Shown here in pieces: positions 50,066-57,611 of a stretch of DNA of 57,611 bases. The stretch spans positions 1-57,611 of the forward strand of contig NZ_FNOK01000061.1 in assembly GCF_900106995.1 (NCBI RefSeq). Reading direction: 5' to 3'. Position numbers and translations under genes: made by a program. Under the pieces are notes generated by a model, which did no database searches, was not told the origin of the DNA, and was given only the letters and a program-made list of their open reading frames with translations. Numbering within the stretch: the stretch's first letter is position 1; each line of letters starts with the position of its first letter. Source of the DNA: Saccharopolyspora shandongensis (GTDB lineage: Bacteria; Actinomycetota; Actinomycetes; Mycobacteriales; Pseudonocardiaceae).

Positions 50066-51295
50066 TCAGTCAGCGAGCGCTTCCCGCACCGAGGAGATCC
50101 CGTCAGGGTCGACGACTACCAGGATCCGGGAGTACACGGCGACCGTCACCCGCATCTCGTCCCACACATTCTTGTCATGCATGTCCACTCGCCTACTCCA
50201 GCCCACCGCCTCCGCTGTCACCGCCGCCAGCCGTGCCCGCAACCGTGACGCGACTTCGACCGCCTCGTCCACAGTTATGGCTTCGTCCAACACACCGAAA
50301 AACAACTGTCCCGCACCTTCGGCGAACAGGTCGGTGCGTACCCACTGTCCTTGGCACCTGCGACCCGCTACCCGGATCGATAACTTCGGTGCGGAACGCC
50401 AGAGCTCGCGCTCAAGCTGTTCAAGGTGGCGACGACCGGTCTCACGGATTCCCGACGGTGGAGTCGGATCCGGCCTCGACGGCGGTGTCACTGCCGCTTC
50501 CGACGATGGGAGGTCGTTGGCCTCAGGCAGTACATTCTCCAGCACACGATCCGACAGCGACCGAACCCGAAACTCCCTGATCCGAGGACTCTCGGATTCA
50601 TCCTCGAACAGGAAGGGCTCGGCAGGTGTTCCGAACGGGCCATCCATCCCATGGTCGCCGTCGACCGGCCGGAACAGGTCGACCGTCGTTCCCGCCGCGG
50701 TGAACGACGCCCAGGTCATCACGACAGGGCAATGCCGCCGTGCCCACGGCAGCAGGCTGCTGATCCGTCGCTCTTGGTCCTTGCGCACTGACCTCGGCGG
50801 GGGCCCGGAGCGGCCTCGGGCTTCCCCGGCCAGGAAGGTTCCTGGGGTGATCTCGAACAACAGGTCCGGTCTGACACGGGTACCGGAAAACTTCGCCAGT
50901 GCAGTCGGCAACGCATCGACGTGATGCACCTGGCTACCGCCTGCAGCCCATCGTCGGCAGCTCGTGACGACCGCAGTCAGCATCCCCATCCCCGCCGACT
51001 CGCTGACGAACCGCCGGATGTGCAGTGCGCTCGACCTGAACTCGGCTTCCCGTAACAGGATTTCGTCGCCGGTGTCATGCAGATACGAAGCCAGCAACCG
51101 CAACTCGTGCAACCGGGTGGAGAACTTCACAGCATGATCGGCAACCGGCACCGCCAACGCGTTGATCCCTACCACCTCTGCCAGCGCCACCGGCAGGCGC
51201 CGCAGCCCGTACTGCGGTTCGACATCGATCAGCTCAGGTTGATCGCCCACGATTTTCGAGGTCCACGCGAAATGCCGCAGCGTCACCATCCCCAC
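50066..51295 (-). CDS. Hypothetical protein with PD-(D/E)XK-nuclease-like motif (409 aa)
   Basis: I recognise no named family. Residues about 140-165 read RVRPDLLFEITPGTFLAGEA RGRSG, with Asp then Glu-Ala-Arg spaced like the D...E-x-K core of PD-(D/E)XK nucleases (Arg replacing Lys). After it come DQERRISSLLPWARRHCPVV and a strand. The N-terminal half is helical, and the C-terminal ~130 residues are mixed alpha/beta. No TM or signal. GTG 51295 is taken as start (ATG 51289 possible). It sits in an accessory region next to an IS30 remnant and YhaO/YhaN, so a DNA-related defence role is plausible but unproven. Confidence 0.6.
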   Translation of the reverse strand: MGMVTLRHFAWTSKIVGDQPELIDVEPQYGLRRLPVALAEVVGINALAVPVADHAVKFSTRLHELRLLASYLHDTGDEILLREAEFRSSALHIRRFVSESAGMGMLTAVVTSCRRWAAGGSQVHHVDALPTALAKFSGTRVRPDLLFEITPGTFLAGEARGRSGPPPRSVRKDQERRISSLLPWARRHCPVVMTWASFTAAGTTVDLFRPVDGDHGMDGPFGTPAEPFLFEDESESPRIREFRVRSLSDRVLENVLPEANDLPSSEAAVTPPSRPDPTPPSGIRETGRRHLEQLERELWRSAPKLSIRVAGRRCQGQWVRTDLFAEGAGQLFFGVLDEAITVDEAVEVASRLRARLAAVTAEAVGWSRRVDMHDKNVWDEMRVTVAVYSRILVVVDPDGISSVREALAD

Positions 51296-51471
51296 GACGC
51301 CACCCTAACGGCTCAGGCGTGCGGGCAAGGAGAAGATCAATGAGCCTGCGCGGAAGGTTCTGCAGCTCGACTCCTTCACGCGGTGGCACGTCTCGTCAGT
51401 CTGTGTCCGCGTCGGCGCCTTCAGCCGGCGGTGGCACGTGATCCTGGTTCGGTGGGTGAGGATGTCCTGCC

Positions 51472-52068
51472 GTGTGGAAGTTGTTGACGTTGGCCGATCG
51501 TGAGGAGATCTCCCGAGGGTTGGCGAAGTCGTTGTTGTACAAGGAGATCGTGATCCTCATCGGCCGGTCGGCGTCGGTGGTCTCCTGCGAAGTGGCCCGC
51601 CACGGCGGCCGGGTGGGCTACCGGGCCACGGTCGCCGGCCAAGCGGCGTGGGCCTTGCGGACGCGGCCGAAAGCGTTCGCGGTGGAGCGCGATGCGGGGC
51701 TGCGGGCCGAGGTCGTGCGGCTGCTGAAACGGGGCTGGTCACCCGGGGCGGTCGCGGGCCGGTTGCGCCGTGATCACCCGGGCGGACAGGGTTGGTGGGT
51801 GTCTCATGAGGCGATCTACCCGTGGGTCTACGCCCAGCCGGTCTCGACGCTGCAGCGTGAGTTGATCGCGCTGCGCACCGGCCGCACCCGGCGGCGCGGT
51901 GGTGCGAAACCCGACCCTGCACCGAGGATCCGCGAGCCTACCCACCTCGACGAACGCCGCGACGAAGTCGAAGGCCGTGCGGTGCCTGGTCACTGGGAAG
52001 GGGATCTGGTGATCGGTAAGAACGGCAGGACCGCCGTGGCGTCAGCCTTGGCTGGCGCCACCACCTGA
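51472..52068 (+). pseudogene. IS30-family transposase, 3'-truncated
   Basis: The 198-residue frame starts MWKLLTLADREEISRGLAKS LLYKEIVILIGRSASVVSCE, the IS30 helix-turn-helix region. It continues with WSPGAVAGRLRRDHP and WVSHEAIYPWVY, and ends early in the DDE domain (GHWEGDLVIGKNGRTAVASA, first Asp present). Normal IS30 transposases run another ~150 residues with the remaining D and E, so this copy is inactive. No clear terminal repeats are visible. Confidence 0.85.
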
Positions 52069-52355
52069 ACTTACGTAGCGGGCGGTGGAGCTCGCGATCT
52101 TGGTGGAACGAACCTGAAATCACTCTGCCGTGTGAAGTTTGGCGCGGGCATTGAGGCTGGCGGGAGCCAAGAGCCACGGCGGGTGAGACGTCAGGCGAGT
52201 AATTGGCACGTCTGGTCGCGCAGAGAGAGCAGCGCGGGACACAGTGCGTGATTCACACGCTAGTTCGGTCGTATTCGATGTCGGTCTCCGCTGGTACCTC
52301 TCGGTTCTGCGTGATCGCCAATCTCACTCGTCGGCCCCTTTGGAGAAACGAACGC
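52069..52355. other. Intergenic region upstream of YhaO-like gene
   Basis: No IS30 3' end or other gene is recognised in this stretch. The promoter of the nuclease operon should be here; GGAGA at 52342-52346 is its ribosome binding site. Confidence 0.4.
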
Positions 52356-53615
52356 ATGTCGATGAAGTTGTTACACGCCGCTGACCTTCACTTGGACAGC
52401 CCGTTGTTGCGGTTGTCACAGCTCGAAGGGGCGCAGGATGCCGAGATCGCACTGGCAACCAGGCACGCCCTGGACGGCTTGGTCGACCTCGCCCTGCGGG
52501 AAGAAGTGTCGGCGGTCCTGCTGGCAGGGGACATCTACGACGGCGACTGGCGGGATCACCAAACCGGGATGTTCTTCGTCCAACGCATGCAGCGGCTGCG
52601 TGAGGCCAATATCGAGGTCTTTGTCGTGCACGGTAACCACGATGTGGCAAGCCAGATCACGCGCAGCCTCGCTCTTCCTGACAACGTCCACACTCGTCCG
52701 ACGGACGCGCCCGCGACGAAGCGTCGTGAAGATCTGGGGCTGTCCGTGCATGGACAAGGTTTTGCCGAGCGCAAGGTCGTCGACAACCTGGCAGCGGCGT
52801 ACCCGAAGGCCGATAGCGGAATGCTCAACGTCGGGCTCCTGCACACCGCGCTCGAAGGAGGACGGGAACCCCACGGTCGGTATGCACCGTGCACGGTGGA
52901 CGACCTCATCGACAAGGGCTACCAGTACTGGGCACTGGGGCATGTCCACAACTACGAAGCCGTGTCGCGTGATCCGTGGGTGGTGTTCCCGGGCAATCTC
53001 CAAGGCCGGAACCCGCGTGAGATCGGCCCCAAGGGCTGCGTTGTGGTCGACACCGATGACGGCGTGATCACCTCGGTGCGCCGCCACCATCTCGATGTCG
53101 TGCGATGGGAGCACGTTCGACCGGACGTCTCCGGTTGCCGCGATGTCTCCGAGATCCGCGATCGCGTCAACGATGCCCTGCGCGAGCAACTTCAAGCAGC
53201 GGACGGACGACCGCTTGCGGTGCGGGTCGAATTGGCCGCCGATACCGCGACCCAGCCTCTTCTGTGGCGCGATCCCGCCCGGTTGGAAGCCGAGGTTCGG
53301 CTCGTGGCCTTCGAACTCGGACACATCTGGGTAGAGAAGGTACGAGCGGCACCCGCCGTCGAGGAGACCATCCGGGCGACCTTGGACACCGCCACCGTGT
53401 CCAACTTACGGGCTGCTGCCGAGGAGTTGGTCTCTGACCCAGTTCGGCTCCGCGATGTTCTCGCAGACTCGGGCCTGACGGGGCCGGTGTGGAATGCCTG
53501 CAAGGACGGTGGCCTTGAAGTCGATGATCACTCGATCGCGCAAGCGATCGTGCGGGACGCGGTCAGCCACCTGGCCGCGCACCTGCCCGCAGGCGCGGGA
53601 GAGGTGCAGCGATGA
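52356..53615 (+). CDS. YhaO/SbcD-like metallophosphoesterase nuclease
   Basis: The 419-aa protein shows the metallophosphoesterase motifs in order: HAADLHLDSP, LLAGDIYDGD, VVHGNHDV, GLLHTALEGG and WALGHVHNYE. The ~150-residue C-terminal domain (LRAAAEELVSDPVRLRDVLA) is the YhaO/SbcD cap or dimer region. It is the nuclease half of an Mre11/Rad50-like pair that processes DNA ends or hairpins. Its stop overlaps the ATPase start by 4 bp (ATGA). Confidence 0.9.
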   Translation: MSMKLLHAADLHLDSPLLRLSQLEGAQDAEIALATRHALDGLVDLALREEVSAVLLAGDIYDGDWRDHQTGMFFVQRMQRLREANIEVFVVHGNHDVASQITRSLALPDNVHTRPTDAPATKRREDLGLSVHGQGFAERKVVDNLAAAYPKADSGMLNVGLLHTALEGGREPHGRYAPCTVDDLIDKGYQYWALGHVHNYEAVSRDPWVVFPGNLQGRNPREIGPKGCVVVDTDDGVITSVRRHHLDVVRWEHVRPDVSGCRDVSEIRDRVNDALREQLQAADGRPLAVRVELAADTATQPLLWRDPARLEAEVRLVAFELGHIWVEKVRAAPAVEETIRATLDTATVSNLRAAAEELVSDPVRLRDVLADSGLTGPVWNACKDGGLEVDDHSIAQAIVRDAVSHLAAHLPAGAGEVQR

Positions 53616-56600
53616 GGCTGGAGAGCTTCGGGGTGACCGGTTACGGAATCTTCGGTGACCTCGACCTGGACCTGTCCGCGCCCGGCTTGCACGTTCTCCT
53701 CGGCCCCAACGGCGTCGGCAAGAGCACCTTGGCGCAAGCGATGGCCGATCTCCTCTACGGCGTACCGGAGCGCACGCCATACGCTTTCAGAACGGCGCCG
53801 AGCAAGTTGCGCCTGCGCGCCACCGTGACCGACGCCGACGGCAAACGCACGGATATTGTCCGCCGCAAGGGGCGCAAGAAGACCCTTCTGCGCCCTGACG
53901 GGACACCGATCGCGGATGACGAGTTCCTGCCTTTCCTCGCCGGCGTGTCACGAGAGAACTATGAGAGTTCGTTCGTACTCACTCAGCACCAGCTGCGCGA
54001 GGCTGGCCATGCCCTTGCACGGGGTGAGGGACGTCTCGGCGAGTTGTTGTTCCATGCCCAGGGCGTGCAGGCACCGGTGACCGTGCTGCAGGAGATCGAG
54101 GAGCGTAAAGACGCTATCTTCCGGCCCCGTGGCCAAGTTCTTGATCTGAATAAGGCGATCCGTGACTACCGCGACTGCCGCACGAAGGTCCATGAGTTCA
54201 CGACTCCGCCACGTGTCTACACGGAGTTGACCAACGACTTCGCGAGGACCTCTGCCGAGGTCGACGCTCTCTCCCAACAGCTTGATGATGCGACCGAGCA
54301 GCAGCGCCGCTGGGAGACGGTTCAATCCAGGCGATCCGACGTTCAGCGTCGCCGTACGGTGCTACGCCAATTGGAGATTCTTTCTCGTCAAGGGGTCTTC
54401 GTACCCCTCGGCGCAGCGGCTGAACTCGACAAGATCCGGGTCCAGCGAGCGAACGCTCGAAACGAGGTGGACCGGATCAACACCGAGCTCTCACAGTTGA
54501 ACGGCCGGCTTGACGAACTGGTCATCGACCACACGATGTTGAACCATGCCGCAGAGATCACAGCACTGAGTGCCGACCGAACTAGCCAGAGTGAGAAGCG
54601 CCAACGCCTGGATGAGCTGGTTGAGCCCGTGGCTGAGGCACAACGGCTGGCGGACACAACGCGGTCCGCGGTCAGTTCGGCCTGGTCACACGATGACGCC
54701 CTCGCAGACGTGATCCCGGCCGGTGCCAGCGAGACCATCGCCGCTCTATGCAAGCAATACGTCGAGCACACAACCGAGCAAGCCGAGGTCACCCAGCAGA
54801 TACAGCGCTATCAGAACGAACTCACCCACGCCACCGAGAAGCTCCACGCCCTCCCGGACGTCCTCGACCCGATGGATCTTGAAGTCGCGATCGAACGCGT
54901 CCGAGAAGCCGACGCCCCTGAACGGCGACTCTCCGACGCCCGCCGGGCCGCGTCCCGCGCCGAAAACAAGGCGAGACAGGAGCTGCAGGACCTCGGAATC
55001 AACGAGCGGGAACTGGAACATCTCGGCACAGTAGTGCTGCCTACACGCGCCCGGATCAACACACTGTGCCGCCAGGCCGACGAACTCGACGACCGTGACC
55101 GCGACCTTCACAAGGACATCATGCAAAGCCACGCGCGCCGCCGCAAAGCTCAACGCGACCTTGACGGGCTCTTGCTAGGTGACCCACCACCCACAGAGGA
55201 AGAGCTCGACGCGGCACGCACCCGCCGCGATAACGACCTGGAACAACTGCGGTCCGATTGCGCAGTCTCTCCTCCACACGACGCGAAGCGGCTCACCGAG
55301 CGCCTGGCCGGAATACACGAAGCGGTCACGGTCACCGACGGTATGGCGGACCGCATGCGTCGCGAAGCCAGCGCACTGGCCCGCCGCCACCAGCTCGTTG
55401 CCACCATCGAGACGGAAAACGCGGACATCGACGAGCTGGCGAGCGACGCCAACACACATGCTGCTGACCGTACAGAGTGGGAGAAGTCCTGGCGCACGCT
55501 CTGGGCTGCAACCGGTACATCCCCCACGCCTGCAGAGGCAATTGACGTCCACTCCCGTCTGACGAAAGCCCGTGATCACGCTCGATCAGCCGAAGAACAC
55601 AACCAACGCGTTGATCAGCTCACCGATGAGATCGACAGCTTGACCACGGTGCAGCGTCGCGAACTCGATGCCATTGAGCAGCCTGCACCCCAACAACAAA
55701 CTCTGAACGAGCTTCTCCACCGCGCTGAACGACACCTCAAGAGCATCAGAAACCATGCTCACGAGAGGGATTCCGCGCTCGCCGAGGTCAACCGTGCCAG
55801 CGATGAGCTGACGTCGCTGGAGCAACGGGAAAGAACCTGCACCGACAGAATCCAGGCCTGGCAGCACCGGTGGGACCAGGCGGTCGACGAAGCTCGACCG
55901 ACCGCACCGGGACGCATCCGGACAACGCCGAGGCCCTGCTGACCGCGCGGATCGACGCTCACCGGGCCGCAGTGGCGTTCTCCGAGCTTGACGCGGAGTA
56001 CAAGCGGCTGACGCGAGCGGTCGACGACTACCAGGAGCACGCCCGTCAGCTCGCGTCCACCGTGGCGCCCGAGTTGGCGCCCTCGGCTCCCTCCGTCATT
56101 ATCGATCAGCTCGATCGGCGGCTTGCTACGGCGCGAGAAAATCAGCAGACGGCCAGACTGCTACACCAGCAACGCGATGATGTGATGCAGCAGCGTGGTC
56201 TCGCCGACGCAGCCAGCCACACCGCCAGCGAACAGCTCGCAGAGTTGCTCCAACGCCACGCCATGGCCGACGAGGCGTCCCTGGATGCCTCGATCGACCG
56301 CTCTCGCCGGCGCGACGAGTTGCAACAACAGCGGAGTGACCTCGAAGACACGCTCGCCGACAGTGGAATTGAGTTGACCACCCTCGAACAGCTCGCCGAC
56401 GAGCACGACGCCGCGACCTTGACGACGCTGCTAGTGCAGCTGGAGGACAAGGTCGACGCCCTGCGGCGCGACAAAGACACCGCTCTCGAGAGGCTCGGTG
56501 AGATTCGGGCCGGACTTCAGCGCCACAACGGGTCGGCCGCGGCAGCACATGCGCAGCAAGCCGCGCAACAACAGCTAGCCACGATTGGTGATCTCACGGA

Positions 56601-57090
56601 GGAATACCTCCGGCTCCACATCGCGGAATACCTCCTGCGCAACGAGATTGAAAACTATCGAGCACGGCGGCAAGATTCAGTACTGGCTCACGCGGAGACC
56701 CTCTTTTCTCGGTTGACTAACGGCGAGTACCCGCAACTGGAGGCCGCGCTCGACGACACTGACACACCGATCCTGCTCGCCCACTCAACTGAAGATCAGA
56801 CTCGCCGCGTCGACCAGCTCAACGAGGGTGCACGCGACCAGCTCTATCTGGCACTTCGGCTGGCGACCTTGCAGGAGAACTCCCGGGCCGGGCAAGCTCT
56901 TCCGCTCATCCTCGACGACATCTTCACCAGCTTTGACGATCAGCGCACGCCGGTTGGACTGGCAACGCTGGCCGAACTTGCAGAGCCGATTCAAATCATC
57001 GTCTTGACTCACCATGCCGCAGTTGCCAACGCAGCTCGGGAGTTGCCTGGCGCCACGGTCTCCGTCCACAACCTTGCCCGAGCCGTTTGA
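53612..57090 (+). pseudogene. YhaN/SbcC-like AAA ATPase with coiled coil, split by a frameshift
   Basis: The first frame (53612-55942, 776 codons) opens with RLESFGVTGYGIFGDLDLDL and Walker A LLGPNGVGKSTLAQ (~residue 31). A long charged coiled coil follows, and a terminal junk tail RTTPRPC ends at a stop. From about 55912 the other frame continues HPDNAEALLTARIDAHRAAV with more coiled coil and the C-terminal ATPase half: NEGARDQLYLALRLATLQEN (signature), LPLILDDIFTSFDDQ (Walker B, D-loop) and IIVLTHHAAV. One missing G in the GGG at 55909-55911 explains the split. Restored, the protein is about 1160 aa, normal for YhaN. Whether this is a true mutation or a read error cannot be told. Confidence 0.85.
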
Positions 57091-57128
57091 ATCGCAGAAG
57101 TCCTGCAAGGCCAACGGCCTTTGTCAAG

Positions 57129-57183
57129 TCACGTCAGCACGCCCGGTTTGGTGTGAGGTTCCCCCGAGAACTCGGAGGGTTGG
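57129..57183. repeat. Probable end of IS3-family element
   Basis: The stretch between the ATPase stop and the transposase stop contains TGTGAGGTTCCCCCGAG followed by AACTCGGAGGG, a small hairpin. IS3 elements end in short inverted repeats a few tens of bases beyond orfB, so one end of the element should lie here. Its partner end is outside the window. Confidence 0.45.
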
Positions 57184-57611
57184 TTAGCTGACTCCGGTTG
57201 GGGACGTTGGGATCGTAGCTGCCGCTGGCTCGGCTTCCTGGCTGGCGTGCCAGGCGGTCTCGTACTCGTCCGGGGAGAGCCAGCCCAGGTCTTTCTGGAT
57301 GCGCTGGGTGTTGTACCAGCCGTCGATGTAGTTGAAGATCGCGTTCTCCGCTTCGTCACGGGTTCGCCACGAGTTCCGATACACCAGTTCGATCTTCAGC
57401 GTGGAGAAGAAATTCTCCATCAGGGCGTTGTCGTAGGAGTCGCCGACGGAGCCCATCGAGGGAAGAATCCCGTTGTCCGCCAACCGATTGGTGAAGCGGA
57501 TAGCGGTGTAGGTCGAGCCGCGGTCGCTGTGGTGGATCAGCTGGCCGTCACGAACATCGCGGGAGAAGATGGCGTATTCCAGCGCGCCGAGGACCAGGTC
57601 GGTGTCACACC
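57184..57611 (-). mobile_element. IS3-family transposase OrfB, C-terminal part (runs off right edge)
   Basis: The minus-strand frame is open from the right edge to a TAA at 57184-57186, with 142 residues visible. The DDE integrase core is clear: LIHHSDRGSTYTAIRFTNRL (second Asp), GSVGDSYDNALMENFFSTLK with the catalytic Glu, then YRNSWRTRDEAENAIFNYID GWYNTQRIQKDLGWLSPDEY. The N-terminal part and OrfA lie outside. This copy may be intact. Confidence 0.9.

Noticed and set aside
51380..51439. CGGTGGCACGT repeated at 51381 and 51429 as a possible target-site duplication
   Set aside because: The copies are both left of the IS30 gene and do not flank it.

Overview
The window is very GC-rich DNA with GTG and TTG starts, 4-bp ATGA/GTGA gene overlaps, a DUF222 (13E12) gene, CatI/J-type pca genes and a type I-E-like CRISPR array. 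This points to an actinomycete, most likely a Pseudonocardiaceae member such as Saccharopolyspora. That assignment rests on gene content and repeat style and was not checked by a search.

Left part (1-16.6 kb). A 13E12/DUF222 gene runs off the left edge and has a LexA-type SOS box just upstream. A 530-bp gap follows with a large branched inverted repeat, then a MaoC-fold gene. Next are a membrane permease divergent from a TetR regulator, a NUDIX hydrolase, a DUF3048 lipoprotein, a CapA-type protein, a free-standing TSCPD domain (the C-terminal domain of B12-dependent ribonucleotide reductase) and a secreted M28 peptidase. Two divergent sodium:solute symporters come next: one is paired with a DUF3311 partner, the other is translationally coupled to an ECF sigma factor and a one-TM protein. 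An exported RidA and a Tat-exported PLP class V aminotransferase lie together on the minus strand.

Catabolic core (16.6-28.3 kb). A second NUDIX gene precedes a complete-looking protocatechuate branch operon, pcaIJHGBDC-pcaR, which converts protocatechuate to 3-oxoadipyl-CoA; the thiolase pcaF is absent. Then come lutABC for L-lactate oxidation and an acyl-CoA dehydrogenase-fold oxidoreductase behind a perfect inverted repeat.

Transport and respiration (28.3-44.9 kb). A GPP34-APC permease-GNAT operon, an ABC exporter with a convergent MarR regulator (each with its own palindrome), a PHP phosphoesterase, a tartrate/D-malate-type dehydrogenase, an amidase, then the cydABDC cytochrome bd operon preceded by a NarL-type two-component pair in the same orientation.

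Accessory region (44.9-57.6 kb). A UPF0014 permease gene is cut off at about 44,886, and the style changes to short, broken and mobile genes. Present are a frameshifted GntR regulator, a wHTH+GIY-YIG protein, the 3' half of a tRNA-Arg(CCG) gene (a likely attachment site), a divergent XRE/RHH pair with an operator, and an orphan degenerate CRISPR array of 11 repeats plus one eroded terminal repeat. The array abuts a truncated NucA/NucB nuclease pseudogene. After it come a possible nuclease-inhibitor gene, a 409-aa putative PD-(D/E)XK protein, an IS30 fragment, a YhaO/YhaN (SbcD/SbcC-like) pair whose ATPase is frameshifted, and the end of an IS3-family element at the right edge. No cas genes are present.
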